Assembly: GCA_002943765.1 (NCBI GenBank)
Contig: PQWQ01000005.1
Location: 1,116,001 to 1,180,000 of the forward strand
Length of the DNA: 64,000 bases
Origin: Psoroptes ovis
Taxonomy: Eukaryota; Arthropoda; Arachnida; Sarcoptiformes; Psoroptidae
Direction of reading: 5' to 3'
Numbering within the stretch: position 1 is the first letter of the stretch; each line of letters begins with the position of its first letter. The notes beneath the pieces were generated by a model, which worked only from the letters and a program-made list of their open reading frames with translations, searched no databases and had not been told where the DNA came from. The position numbers were made by a program, and so were the translations under genes. Below are positions 28,653 to 41,244 of the stretch, in pieces.

Positions 28653-28664
28653 CAGATGGCGCTG
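28653..28664 (-). promoter_or_regulatory. SMG1 upstream motif CAGCGCCATCTG
   Basis: Read in the direction of SMG1 transcription, the 12-mer is CAGCGCCATCTG, about 390 bp before the start codon. The identical sequence in the same gene-relative orientation is 79-90 bp before the MDP1 start. Its complement contains AGATGGCGC, which fits the core of the metazoan CTCF consensus. Function as a promoter or insulator site is inference. Confidence 0.5.
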
Positions 28665-28747
28665 TGCACAATTTTTGAAAATTTTCAAAATCAAAATTTC
28701 ATTCGATCAAAGAGAAAATGATGACCATTGATCAATCATTAAAATGA

Positions 28748-28761
28748 TTTATTTATTTATT
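28748..28761 (-). terminator. Probable fusilli poly(A) signal
   Basis: TTTATTTATTTATT on the plus strand gives three overlapping AATAAA hexamers on the minus strand, about 430 bp after the fusilli stop codon. Confidence 0.45.
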
Positions 28762-29193
28762 TGAATTTATTTTTAATCATTTTTTTCAAATAGTTTCCTT
28801 AATCATTTTTCAAATTAGAAAAATGAGGAATAGGGGGAAAAATTTAATTTGATTTTTATCATTACATTTTGAGTATATTATATTTGAGTGTTTAGTTTAG
28901 TTCAATGAATTTTGTTTTTGTTTTTTTTCACGTAAAATTATTGCACGTTTATAGACGTGTGTTTGATTTTTTTGTCGATTTTTTGGTTAGTTAGTTGATT
29001 AATTAATTCATTAATTAAATTGATTATTGATTAAGTTTGTTCGCTATTTTTTTTTCTTGGTTGAATTGCATTTGATTTTTTTCGAATCAATCATTGATCA
29101 CATATATTTTGTTTTTTGTTTTTGATTCATTAGTTTGTTTTTGTATACATTTTTTTGTAATCAAAGTAGAGAAGAGTCATGATCAATTTTTTT

Positions 29194-32100
29194 TTATCGC
29201 AGTCCACGCATATTAACCATTGCCGCTTGTTGTTGATGATGATGATGTGCGTGTGCATGTGGTGTATGATGATTATTTAGATTATTTTGATGATGATGAT
29301 GAAGATGATTAGTGTTATTAGCAGCGAATGCAGCAGCAGCATATGTTGTTGGTGATACTGGTGGCGATGGATAAGGCCAATATACAAGATTAAATGGATT
29401 AGGATTAAATGGTGTTGCAGCGGTTTGTCCAAATGCTGCAGCTGCTGCCGGTGATGGTGGTAAACGAGATGCGGCTGCCGCAGCAGCTGCTGCCGCTTGC
29501 ACAGCTGTATGTGGTTGATGTGGTAATGGTGATTGACCATTTAATGATAAAACCGGATGCTGAACATTGTTTGCAGCAGCAGCGGCAGCAGCTGCTGCGG
29601 CCGCTGCCGCAGCCGTTATTGTTGCCGGATGACCAAATGGAAATGCTCCGAATGGTGGTGGTGGCAATAATGGTGCAGCTAATCATTAAAAAATAAATTT
29701 AAAAATATTAATCATGGCGAATAATTGGTGGATAGCAAAACAAACCTGATGATAATAATGGTCGATGTAGATTAAAACCGCTCGTTAAATTCATATCTTC
29801 GACTGAACATTGAAACACTTCAATATATCTTTGTTTTTTTCCAAAAATCATATAACGATGATGACGATTTTGTGCAGCTAATGATGCTGATTGTTCTGAA
29901 TCCATTTGTATAAATGCTTCGCCAGATGGTTGGCCCTTTGGTTGTTGGTTATTTTTGAATAAAAATTATTTCAATTAAAAATCATGCCTTTATAATAATC
30001 GTTTCTTAAAAAAAAAATCTATTTACCTGTGCATTATAAACCATATGTACACCTTGAAAGACAATATTTTTCGAATGTTCCCCAAGAAATTCAAGTATTT
30101 GTTCTACTTGTGCTTCATAAGGTAAACCTCGTAATTTTATACAATCTTTACGATTTGGTTGTTGTGTTTGTTGATGTTGTTGTTGTACATGTGAATGATG
30201 ATGATGTGAATGTGGATGATGATTATGATGATGTTGATTTTGATTATTTTGATGTGAATTTAAATGATGAAGATGATGATGATGATTCGTTTGTTGTTGT
30301 TGCTGCTGTTGCTGTTGTTGTTGTAATAGTGTTTGAGTGACCAGAGCTGGTAATAATGACTGTTGAGTTAATGTTAATGGTGATTGCTGCTGTTGTTGTG
30401 GTTGTGTGTTGACTTGTAATTGTTGTTGCTGTTGTTGATGATGATGACAATTAATGAAACCATTTAAATCATTGAATAATCTTTGTTCCATATTACGATT
30501 AAATACTTGTTGTACTTCGGCTGTTGTTGAACGAAATAGTTCGATATATCTTGTACCGATTAATTTACGATGTTTTTGCAATGATTTTAATGCTATTTCT
30601 TCGGTTTCGAACAGTACAAATGCATCACCAGTTGGTCGACCATCTGGTTTCCGTACAAATAGTACGCCTTCATCACCATGCATTACATTACAACCACTTG
30701 TTTGATTATGGTGATTATTCAGATCATTTTGATCACTTTGATCATTATTATTATTATCCTGACTGCTTTGATCATTACCATTGAGGGCATTATCTTCATT
30801 ATTATTATTATTATCGGACGAATCATCATTGGATGCAAAAAAATCAATCTATGAAAATAAATGAATCGGAAATTAATCAAAATTAATCAATAATTGGAAG
30901 ATTATCTTATGAAATCTATAATTTTTTCATGAATAAATTAGTCAATCATTAATCGATAACGGAAAAAGCGATAGAAAAATCATCGATATAATTAATCCTT
31001 TAACACAACATACCACTTGTTGAGCCGTACAATCATATGGTAATCCACGCATACGTATAATTGCTTGACCACCTTTCGATAGGAATGATTGTGCTTCATT
31101 ATTATTACCTATGATTATAATCGAAAGTGAATGAATGATCAAAAAAATAAAAATCAAATTATTATATCATTATTATTGAAACATTAATAATCATTTACCA
31201 CCAGCAACATTTAAAAAATCATCACCAGTTGCACGATAAACTTCAATATAACGTTGTCCAATATGATGTTTATGTCTACGTAATGCCATATCACGATGTT
31301 CTTGATTAATAAAACGTATCATTGCTTCACCATTTCTTCTTCCTTGTATGCTCAGACATAGCGCAACACCACCTCTAAATGATAGAAAATTGAATTCAAA
31401 TAAAAAAAAAAATAAATAAATAAATAAATTCAATTTTATGATTAATCTTATTAAAAATTGAATACAGATATAAATAGAGATGTGTGGCAAACATACTTAA
31501 TAATATTTAATCCTTTGAAAAAATTTGCAATATCTTTATCCGATGATTGCCATGGTAAACCACGAGCACGTACCACAGTGTTATTATCGACAAATTCATT
31601 TTTACTGCTACAAATGAAAATAATAATAAATCGGTCAAACATTCTAGTTACATGTATTTAAAGTCAAAATTCATAACAAAATAATGGTAATACATACCAA
31701 ATTCCTGGTTCCAATTTATCATTGACAATTTGTATTTCATCAAATCGATGTCCTATATGGTCATTTTGAAAAGGGGAAAAAAGATAATTACAGTCATTTG
31801 ATCATCAATCTTAAGAAATGCAATCTTAATTCATTGAAATTCATTGTGATGAACCCATAAATCCACACGGATATCATGAATTAATTGGTATAATTGGAAT
31901 AATTGCAAGTTCAGACTCAAATTACAAAACCTTTGAAGCTTATTATTTTAGAACCTCTTTTTGCAAAACCTTTGTTATGAATAATCATAAATAAATGTAA
32001 ATTTGACAACTGTCAAATAAATAAATTGTCAACAAAGAAAAGTACCTTTGCTTTTTCAGGTATACAAAAATATGAAAAAGATAATGATAATATAATGATG

Positions 32101-35100
32101 ATCATCATAATAAATATTTTCATAAACAAACAAAACAAAACAAAACAAAAAACAAACGAACCACCACATACACCACCAAAAGCGACCAACAACAATCAAA
32201 AGTAACCATTTTCTTTTCATCTTCATCATTATTATTATCGTTATATAATGAATTATAAACAATGATAAACAATGGTACACATACGATATCATTCATTACG
32301 TATGAAATGAATGAAAATTATCATCATCATCATCTTTAGCCATCGTTATTATTGGGTTGTCCCATAAGTTCTTGCCGTTTTTCTCATTATTCTCTACGAT
32401 ATAATCGACAAGAACTTATGGGACAACCCAATATTATTACAATCATCATCTCAAATTCAAAGCATACAAAGACAAATAATGCCTAAAAGAAAAATGAAAA
32501 ATAAAATAAAAATTTGAAATGAATAAGAACCTAAAAAAACTTAAATAATAATAATAATAATGAATAGATGATTATAATAAATTTTCCGGGGAAATTCATT
32601 TCATTTCATTCATAGTCATAATGATGATGATGGCTAATCATTATGATGATGACGATCGTAATCATCATAATAATAATAATAATCAACCATCCATAAGGAC
32701 ATCGAACTTTTTGTTTTGTTTGATGGTTGATTATAATTACGATTACTTACTATTATTATTGTATTTACCATTAACATAATCATCATCATCATCATAATCA
32801 TCATTACTATTATTATCATTTTTTCACCCGGTATAAACATTAAGAATAAATACACCATCAACAATGGTACATATGTATGATGATACTGATACTGATACTG
32901 ATGATGATGATGAATATTCATTTATAAAATTCACGAGAATCACATCATATCAACATCGTATCGCATCGATTTCAATTGTCATTGTTTATGAATTGTAATA
33001 ATGATAATAATCACAATCATTAAAATGAAATGATAATAATAATAAGTCGAAACATTTTTTCAATTTCACTTGTTGTTTTGGCGGCTGTTGTTGTTGTTGT
33101 TGTTGATGTAAATGATGTATTCGAATGAATGGTACATAAGAGATTATGATGATCGTGACCTTCAAAAAATGATTATGAAAATGACGATGATCATCATATT
33201 GTAGGCATAGATAGATCTATCTATCTATCATTATTATGATTGTTATGTCTTCTTATTGTTGTTCACCATTATCTTATATATTTCTTTTCTGAAGATATAA
33301 TACAATACCTATCCATCGTCGTACAGGTGGTAATGGTGATACTATTAATCATTACAAGGTATTTGCCAGCGTAGATGTGCATTTACGAAATCCTGTATCT
33401 ACATTAAGCTACATCTTGAATTCTAATTCTAATTCAATTCAGCTCAATTCATTGATGATAATAATAACCAGAATATGATAATGATTAATAGCCCTTCAAA
33501 TGTATAGGCTCGTATATACCTAATGATCATTGTTATTATTATTATTTTCGAGGTAATAATTTAAAATTTTTCAGAGAAAAATAAACTTTTGATTTGAAAT
33601 TGACAGATTCATTGTATTCACTTCGCTATTTGGGTATTATTTGTTATTCATTTATGAAGATAAAGATGAATCAAAAAATAAATTCACTTTCAAATCATTA
33701 ATAATAGATTCATTTTCATTTTTTTTTCTACCATTATTATTTTTGATAGTTTTAATGATGTCAAATCATAATCTTTTGATACATTTTAGCATTTAGTGAT
33801 ATTAGAAATGACAGACAAGACTATGACTCTGTGATAAACTATTGAATCGTCTGATTCGAAAAAAGGCCAAGAAAATCAAATATTAATTTGACTCAATCGA
33901 TTGATCGATTTTTTTTTTGTGAAGTAGAAGATTCACTTCATGATATTTTCATAGATGAAAATCAAATAAAATTAAATTTTCAAAACTTAAGTAAAAGAAT
34001 GGCGGAAGTTATCAGCCGAATGATATTTTCAATCGAATAACTAATGCATTAAAAAAAATTCGAAACACTCTAAACATCTTAATAAACTTACCATCAATAA
34101 TCATTCGATTAATGATTGCGACCATATTTGATAATTTCATTTGTAACAATTCTAATTCATTTTGATTCAAAGTTGTTGAAGATGATGTCGATGATGATGA
34201 TGTTGTTGTTGTTGTTGTTGTTGAAGATGTTCTTGTCGATGAATTTTCAATTGAATTTTCATTATTTTCATCAAAATCATTGCCATTATTGTTATTATTA
34301 TCATTGATGGTCGTCGTCGTCGTTGTTGTTGTTCCGATCATAGTTTCTGTATTCATCATTGATGAATTTTGATTATTATCATTAATATTTCCATTATTAT
34401 TATTATTATTATTTAAATAATTGTACATATCTTCAATTGTTTGCATATCATTATTACGATAAAATTTACGAAAATCTTTACGTAAATCAATGAATTTATA
34501 GAAATATTCTGGTAAATGTATTGATTTTTTTACACATTCAGGATGTATAACTTGTCGTAAATGTAACTGACCATCGGTTATCAATTGAATATGGCCGTAT
34601 TTATCATTATTACTGCTGCCATTTTGTAAATGATTGTGACCATTTGTAAATGTTCCATTATTGCCAACATTATCCATATGATGATCTTCATCACCATACT
34701 CATCGTCATCTTCATCATTATAATCATGATTAAACGATGATGTTGCATTATTCGATGTACCATTTATATGATTCATTGAATTACATTCATCATCATCATT
34801 ATTATGGATGTTTGATAATAAATTTTCATTAATATATTGATCCAATTGATACAAAACCACGTCCAATGTGTTTGCGTTCATTATTTTTTCTTCATTTAAA
34901 CCGTATAAATTTTTAACATTCGTAGCAATAAGATTATTATTATCATTGATATCTTTATGCTTAGGTCGTACATATTCGAATCTACGTTCAAGAACCTGAA
35001 TGAAACAAAAAAAAAAAAAAAAAAAAAAAAAATAGTTCAATTTTGAATATTATTTAAAATTATTCAAAAATGATAATTATAGATATGAAAAATATTGAAA

Positions 35101-35815
35101 GCTACAGCCTCAATTATTAATAATTAAATGCATAAATAATTCATAGAAAGTAAGAAGTTCATAGGTTTATGTGTGTGTGTGTGTGTGTTTGACAAATGAA
35201 TCAATTGACTAATTACAAATTTGTTTAATTATTTTGCCGATTTTCGTTTTTTTTTTCGTTAATTTTGACCTCGAAAATCAATCAATCATTTTGTATTATT
35301 GATAATTATTGATATTAACTAATTACTAATACTCAATACGCCATGTGTTTGTATAGCGGAAAAAATCATAGTCATATCATCATAATTGGTTTGTGATTGT
35401 GAAATGTTTTTTTTCTTTGACATCGAAAGAAATCAATGATCAAAACATATTATGCATGATTCATTGATTTCAATGCGATTTGTTCGTTTTTGTGTTCAAT
35501 TCACTTTCATTGAACTTTGTCAATTGCTAAATTTCATCAAAATAAAAAATCACATTCACATGACTAATGTAAAATAATATACGATTATCAAAATTTTACC
35601 TCTAATAGTAATGTGTCAATGACAATCCATGCTAACAATATAATTTCTTCTTCATCACTACCAAGATCATCATCTTGTTGTCCAGCTGTTATTACATGAA
35701 TGATAATTAAATATCGACATTGTTGTTGTTTTTGTTGCTGCTGATGTTGTTGTTGTTGTTGTTGGCTATGATTATTTTGATCATTAATGATCAATGAATT
35801 TTGTTCATTGACCAT
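29194..35815 (-). CDS. Fusilli / ESRP splicing regulator
   Basis: Homologue of Drosophila fusilli and vertebrate ESRP1/2, RNA-binding regulators of epithelial alternative splicing. Nine coding exons: 35815-35600, 34995-34092, 31752-31698, 31607-31497, 31374-31199, 31108-31014, 30848-30027, 29935-29746 and 29678-29194, all GT-AG with consistent phases, giving 1,017 residues. The N-terminal exonuclease-like domain has ITAG and LGSDEEEIILLAW in exon 1 and TDGQLHLRQVIHPE in exon 2. RRM1 (VVRARGLPWQSS) spans exons 4-5, RRM2 (IIRMRGLPYDCT) exons 6-7, RRM3 (CIKLRGLPYEAQ) exons 7-8. Poly-Gln/His and Asn inserts pad exons 2 and 7. The last exon is Ala/Pro/His-rich and stops after VNMRGLR, where relatives go on into a short fourth RRM-like motif. 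Intron 2 is 2.3 kb and carries a mariner miniature; the other introns are 67-604 bp. The first exon may have upstream untranslated exons. Confidence 0.95.
32352..32431. mobile_element. Mariner-tip miniature element (copy D)
   Basis: An exactly 80-bp element in fusilli intron 2, with TA duplications at 32350-32351 and 32432-32433. The terminal inverted repeats start TTGGGTTGTCCCATAAGTTC and match perfectly for 23 bp. Its left 31 bases are identical to those of copy E at 38853. This tip family is distinct from the TTAGGTTGTCCGAAAAGTTC family. No coding capacity. Confidence 0.9.
35007..35032. repeat. Poly(A/T) tract at the fusilli exon 2 acceptor
   Basis: A run of 26 A on the plus strand reads as poly(T) on the minus strand and forms the polypyrimidine tract 10 bases upstream of the fusilli exon 2 acceptor AG (34996-34997). 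Length variation here could affect splicing. Confidence 0.9.
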
Positions 35816-36631
35816 TTTTATTTTTTAAAATTTTCAAGTTATTGAGTATTTGTTTGATGATATTGAAATTATTTATATTTGGTTGATTGCAAATCGATTT
35901 TAGGAACTTTATATCACCACTTGAAAATACTTTTGTCACTGAATATTGCCAATAATGATCTGAATAATCTCACAGACATAAATACACTTGTGGAATCAGT
36001 GAAGTATTGATGATATTTGCGTCAAGAATATTTCTATTCATTCATTTTTGATTCAATTTTATACGATTTCTTGCTGGAATCGTTTAATGCTGATTATCAA
36101 TCTTGAATAATCTTTGATTAAAATGATGAATAAAACAAATGAACAAATAGAAGAATTTGAAAATTGATCACAATAATATAAGATATAAACAATGAAAATT
36201 TCACATAAATAAACGAATAACGATAAAATAAAAAAACAAAGCAAAATCAATCAATGTCTATGAATTTTGGATGTTGTTGTTGTTGTTGTTGTTGTAATCG
36301 TTGCTTTTTGTTGTTGTTGTCGTTGTTTCATTGTGTATTTACCATCTCGAATATCTTTGAAAATCAATGAAAAATTATTCTTTTTTCTTCATCTTTTCTT
36401 CTTTGCTTAATGTCGATGTTTGTTTGCTGGAGTTGATGCTGCTGTCGTCTTCGTCATCGTACCTGTTGCTGTTCAAAGATTGAATTGAAAAAAATACTTC
36501 GTTATTCGCTTTGCTATGGTGTAATGATATTCGATCAATGATGTTGATGTTGATGATGATGATGATGATTGGAAGACAGGTGAAAACTTGAAATTTTGAA
36601 TTAAATCAATGGAAATAAACAAAATTTTTCT

Positions 36632-36639
<8 letters not shown>

Positions 36640-36665
<26 letters not shown>
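36640..36665. repeat. (TC)n microsatellite
   Basis: About 13 uninterrupted TC units, extended on the left by TTTCTC. The reverse strand is a (GA)n tract, the type of sequence bound by GAGA-factor-like proteins in arthropod promoters. It lies 0.8 kb upstream of the fusilli start codon. Confidence 0.9.
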
Positions 36666-36669
<4 letters not shown>

Positions 36670-37623
36670 TTTCATATTCATTCTTCTCTTCGTTCAACTA
36701 TGGTATAGTTGTGTTGTGTTTGGGGGCAAAAATAAAAAGAGAAGAAAGTCTTGTTGTTGAATTATTGTTTTTGGTGGTGTTGTTCGTTTGTTTACATCGT
36801 ACGACGACGACGATGTTGATTTCGATGATGATGATGATGATGATGGCGACCATTAACCATCATGAACATCAACATCATAATCATCAATAAAAACATCTAC
36901 CACCACCACTGATTTCTATTACATCCCACCACCTTTTTACCTTTTTATTTTTTACTTGTTTTTTTACTTTTTGTTGTTGTTGTTGTTGTTTATTGATGAT
37001 GGACAAAAATAGCCATAATCATTGTACGAATTCATTCAAATGTAAAATAATAATAATAGTAATCAGCGATATTTGAAGCTTTTGATGCACAAACCTTGTG
37101 TGGCCAAAACAAAATACCTGTTTTCTTGTTATTCCATCTTATTTTGCTATTAATTTCAATTCGCAAAATTCATTCATTAATAATGAAGAAGAAGAAGAAC
37201 TAAATGAATATTAACATCGTGGAATTCTTCAACATTTGTGTACTGCAACACTGAGAGTGCAGAATTTTGCTTTTGAATTCATATTTTATGATTGATTTCT
37301 TCTCGCAAAAAAAAAAAAAAAATGTATTCACATTTCATTTGATTCATAATTTTTTCGCTAAGATTCGATGTTAATTCATGATTTTGATTAATTTGACCAG
37401 CGAAAAATAAATATTCAGGTATTAAGAATTGTTATTTTTGTTTCATTCTTTGTTTGTTGTTTTCGATTGATTGTGGGCAGCATACACCTATGGTAAAATA
37501 GTATGGGATGCTATAATCTTAAGATATTTTGTTTCTATCGAAATTTGATTCAGATTTGCCAAAGCAAGTAAAATATTTCCAACACATATGTCGATGGTGC
37601 TTGGTGGTAGTGCAGAGAAAATA

Positions 37624-37703
37624 TTAGGTTGTCCGAAAAGTTCATTACGATTAATCAATGAAGTTGGTCATGAAAATCGGTCAGAACTTTTCGGACAACC
37701 TAA
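37624..37703. mobile_element. Mariner-tip miniature element (copy C)
   Basis: An exactly 80-bp element with TA duplications at 37622-37623 and 37704-37705. The inverted repeats are 20 bp, TTAGGTTGTCCGAAAAGTTC, perfect at both ends. The interior aligns end to end with copy B (8117-8198) read on the opposite strand, sharing the segment GTTGGTCATGAAAATCGG with one mismatch. Best explained as an internally deleted mariner keeping about 40 bp from each end. Confidence 0.9.
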
Positions 37704-38852
37704 TAATACAAAATTTGACCATCTTTTTTTTTTTTTTTTTTTTGGCAAAAGTCAATCAGGTTTTTTTTCGTGCTTGGCTTTGCTTTCTTAAATCATTAAG
37801 AACCATTACTATTTTGAATTATTATTTGTGCACATACCAAGATTTTTTTGAATGGGCGAGGCAATATGATTGAAAATGAAAACTTTGTATTTGAAAAAAT
37901 AAAATCATTGGATTTCGATTAATCATAATAATAATAGAATAACCGGAACAACAAATCTTCAAAAATATTTCAATTTCAATTCATTCATTCATTCATTTGT
38001 TTTATGATAATAATAATAATAATAATCGACCATAGACGAATATTGGTGATGATTTCTGAACAATTGTTTTTGTTTCGGCTTTGCTGCTGGCAAATCATAA
38101 ATATTATTTCTTTTAAAATCGTTTCTGCTTACACTTGCAGTGGATTTAGACTAATTTTTCCAATTTGTTTAGCTCTCAGATGATCAATTGTTCATTAGAT
38201 TATCAGATTATCATAGACATTTGTCTCTGTTTAGAAAATAATGAAAATTATTCATCGATGATTATTGCTTAAGCCTTTGTTACTTAAATTTGAAGTAAAT
38301 TAGAATTGTCTTTGCATATTTAACATTTTTCATTCGTGATTCGTTATTCGACAATCAAAATTTGATTGATTGATTTTTGAATGATTGATTGGAAATTGAT
38401 TTTCAGTGAAAATTAGCGTAAATTCTTTGGAAATTTTCGCAAAACCAAAACCTTTTAAAAATTTAAAACTTTTTTAAATTTCTTCATTATTTTCACAAGA
38501 GATAATCATCTCTAATAAATTATGGTATTCATCATTTCTTAAAGATTATTTCAAGTAAATTTCATTTTTGTTTTCTATCATTCAAAAGTATTCCGGAATT
38601 ATCTTCATCATCATCATCATCATTAACCATGGATAATATTTGAAAATTCAAAAATTCAGGCATAAAAAATTGAAAATTTTTTTTTCTTACATTCAAAATG
38701 TTTTTGCTTCGTTGATGAAATTCACGTTTTTTTTGTTTTGTTTCACTTTTATCTTTTTTTCACACACACACTAATAATTGACTGCTGTTGCTGCTGTTGT
38801 TGTTTTGAACCGAAAATCCTGAAATCTACAAGAAAAAAAATGATAATAAATA

Positions 38853-38932
38853 TTGGGTTGTCCCATAAGTTCTTGCCGTTTTTTAAATTTTTTTTCATTC
38901 GAAAAACGGCAAGAACTTATGGGACAACCCAA
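38853..38932. mobile_element. Mariner-tip miniature element (copy E)
   Basis: An exactly 80-bp near-palindrome with TA duplications at 38851-38852 and 38933-38934. The arms (38853-38883 and 38902-38932) match perfectly for 31 bp, starting TTGGGTTGTCCCATAAGTTC, around an 18-base AT-rich centre. Same family as copy D. Confidence 0.92.
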
Positions 38933-40493
38933 TACAAAACATTATTATTAAATGTATTAGCGTAGAAAACAAGTGCATTGAATATATTATTTTGAAAATG
39001 AAATAAAAACAAGTTTACAAACGTCTAAGAAATTGAACGAGAAACATTTTTTTTTCTTTACCTGGTTGGTCGGTTGACTAGTTGTCGAATGTTGATGATG
39101 TCGATGTTGCTGCTGCTGCTGCTGTTACAGTGTACTAAATCATCATTATATCACCATTATTATCTTCATCATTTAATCGTATCCGACAAGAAAACGATTT
39201 TAATTTGATTCAACAACGAATTGAAATGAAATGATAATAATCATAATGATTCGTTTCGTTTCAATGTTAATGTATTTTTTTTTTCTTTTCAAAGTTTTTC
39301 AATGATTAAATTATAATGATGATGATTGAATGATTGAAGAAGATGAAGAAGAAGAAGAAGAAGAAGATGGGATAAATATTTTCATTTTTCATCTTTTTTT
39401 TCGTAGAAATCATAGATTAAAATTGTTCAATATTATACCTGACTTAAGGATATTTCATAATAATAAGGAATAATTTTGAAAGTCATGTTATGGCCGATAA
39501 TGATAAGAATTTTTCGACGAAAAGACGAATAATTAATCGAAAATTTCTTCCCCATTTTCTTTCACTTTCAACCAAATCTATCTTCGTTTAATCATAATCA
39601 TAATCATAATCAATCAATCAATCAATCAATCCATAATCGATCGATTAATGAATTTTCGATCATTTTTTTTCTCTTTCTTACACAATAATTATTGATTGCC
39701 ATATATGAAAATACATGAAAATCAATTGATTCAATTGATGAAATGGTAAAATGACTAAGAAAATCAATATTTTTTTCGCTCCATAGTTTGTTAGTCGATA
39801 GCTTAAGTTTCTTGTTTCTTACCTTCAATATTTTCAAGGCTCATTCATGTTATTATTTCATTAAAATTAACTTTATGAATATTTTTTTTTCATTTTCATT
39901 CACACCCGAAAAAACATTTTTACATATTTTCAATAATTATAATTCGAATAATAATAATAATAACAATAGAAACATATAATTTACATTTTATAATAATTAT
40001 TATTATTATTATTATTATCATTGTTATGGCATTATTATTTGCACTATTATGAATAATATTATCAATATTTTCAGCCATTTTTTTCATGACATTTTCTTTT
40101 TCCAATAATCTCCATTTCACTTTTCAACAATATCATTGAATATCGTTTCAAACATGTTTTGAATAATAATAGAAAAATCATTTCATTAATATTAAAAAGC
40201 AGCCAACAAAAAACGAAGAACTTTGATATTTCTTCTTCTTAAGAATATCTTCTTTCTTCATCTTCTTCCATGTATTCTACAATAAATCATATGAAATTGA
40301 TCATAAAAAAGTTGGAATAAATTAATTAATACAGAAAAAAACATCAAAATTAATTATAATTCAGATTAATTAACATTGAAATTAATTAATTCAAAATTAA
40401 TTGAAATTATATTTTTTCACCCAAAATTGAATCGAATGAAATGTTTTTCGAATGTTTTTTTGCGAAAAAAATTTTCGGAAGATCAGCGCCATC

Positions 40494-40505
40494 TGCCTGT
40501 CGGCG
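40494..40505 (+). promoter_or_regulatory. MDP1 upstream motif CAGCGCCATCTG
   Basis: Located 79-90 bp before the MDP1 start codon, in a short GC-richer stretch (40487-40523). Identical, and in the same gene-relative orientation, to the motif upstream of SMG1. The position is right for a core or proximal promoter element. Confidence 0.55.
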
Positions 40506-40583
40506 GCGCAAACATAGCGCATTTCTTGGAAAAATAAAAAATAAACAAAAACAAAATCAAAACAAAAACAAACCAGAAAAAAA

Positions 40584-41244
40584 ATGAATGAATCAAATAT
40601 CAAAAAAATTGACGGATTAAAAGTGATTGTTTTTGATTTAGGTTCGTATTCGATCACTTTTTGATGTTTTAACATATTCATCTAAACATTGATTAACCAA
40701 TTTTCAAACCAGATTATACCCTGTGGCCATTTTGGGTGGACACACATGTTACACCGCCGTTCCATAAAAGGTAAATCATTCATTCATTCATTCATTCATC
40801 CATTAATAATCATCGTTAACCTTTGACCTTTTGCATTTTCTTAAATTAAGAAATGACAAAGTTTATGATGCACATCAACAAATCGTTCGTCACTATCCTG
40901 AAGTACCTGAAATATTAAAACAACTTAAACAATGTGATTATATGATCGCCGTTGCATCACGTACCGGTTGTATTGATGAAGCCGAACAATTATTACGACT
41001 GTTTGATTGGAATAAATTTATTGATTGTAAACAAATATATCCTGGTTGTAAAATTACACATATAACACGAATATGTAAACAATTGAGCTGTAATTTTGAT
41101 GAATTAATATTTTTCGATGATGAACATCGTAATATTCGCGATTTACAGCGGGAGAAAAATGTTTGCAGTATTCTCGTTCGAAACGGTATGACATTCAAGG
41201 TGTTAAACGATGGTTTCGATGAATTTTTGAGAAATCGTAAATGA
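40584..41244 (+). CDS. Magnesium-dependent phosphatase 1 (HAD family)
   Basis: MDP1 is a small cytosolic HAD-superfamily phosphatase, reported to act on phosphotyrosine and sugar-phosphate substrates. Three exons (40584-40641, 40713-40770, 40851-41244) with 71- and 80-bp GT-AG introns give 169 residues, close to the usual length. All HAD motifs are present: DLDYT at 18-22 with nucleophile Asp18, its codons split across intron 1; the SRTG segment (motif II); the Lys in PGCK (motif III); and FFDDEH (motif IV). The segment WPFWVDTHV after motif I is typical of MDP1. The start follows a purine-rich leader, and an identical upstream 12-mer is shared with SMG1. The gene is convergent with MEP-1 (561-bp gap). 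Confidence 0.96.

Larger units (their letters stand above)
28263..29193. other. SMG1 promoter side and fusilli 3' UTR
   Basis: The 0.93-kb spacer between two minus-strand genes. It should contain the SMG1 promoter, including the 12-mer at 28653-28664, and the fusilli 3' UTR with AATAAA repeats at 28748-28761. No coding sequence was seen. Confidence 0.7.
35816..40583. other. Divergent intergenic region between fusilli and MDP1
   Basis: A 4.8-kb spacer between the fusilli start (minus) and the MDP1 start (plus). No convincing coding sequence. Minus-strand donor-like sites (complement of GTAAA/GTACG/GTAAG) occur near 36347, 36469, 39060 and 39822 and could belong to untranslated fusilli leader exons; this is unproven. 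It contains miniature elements C and E, a TC repeat at 36640-36665, a poly(T) run at 37724-37744, and GAA runs near 37185 and 39346-39366. Confidence 0.6.

Noticed and set aside
29405..29696. Alternative-frame ORFs across the last fusilli exon
   Set aside because: Shadows of the Ala/His repeat-coding exon; only the frame joined from exon 8 fits.
36609..36890. 93-codon frame over the TC repeat
   Set aside because: Leu-Ser repeat translated from (TC)n; not a gene.
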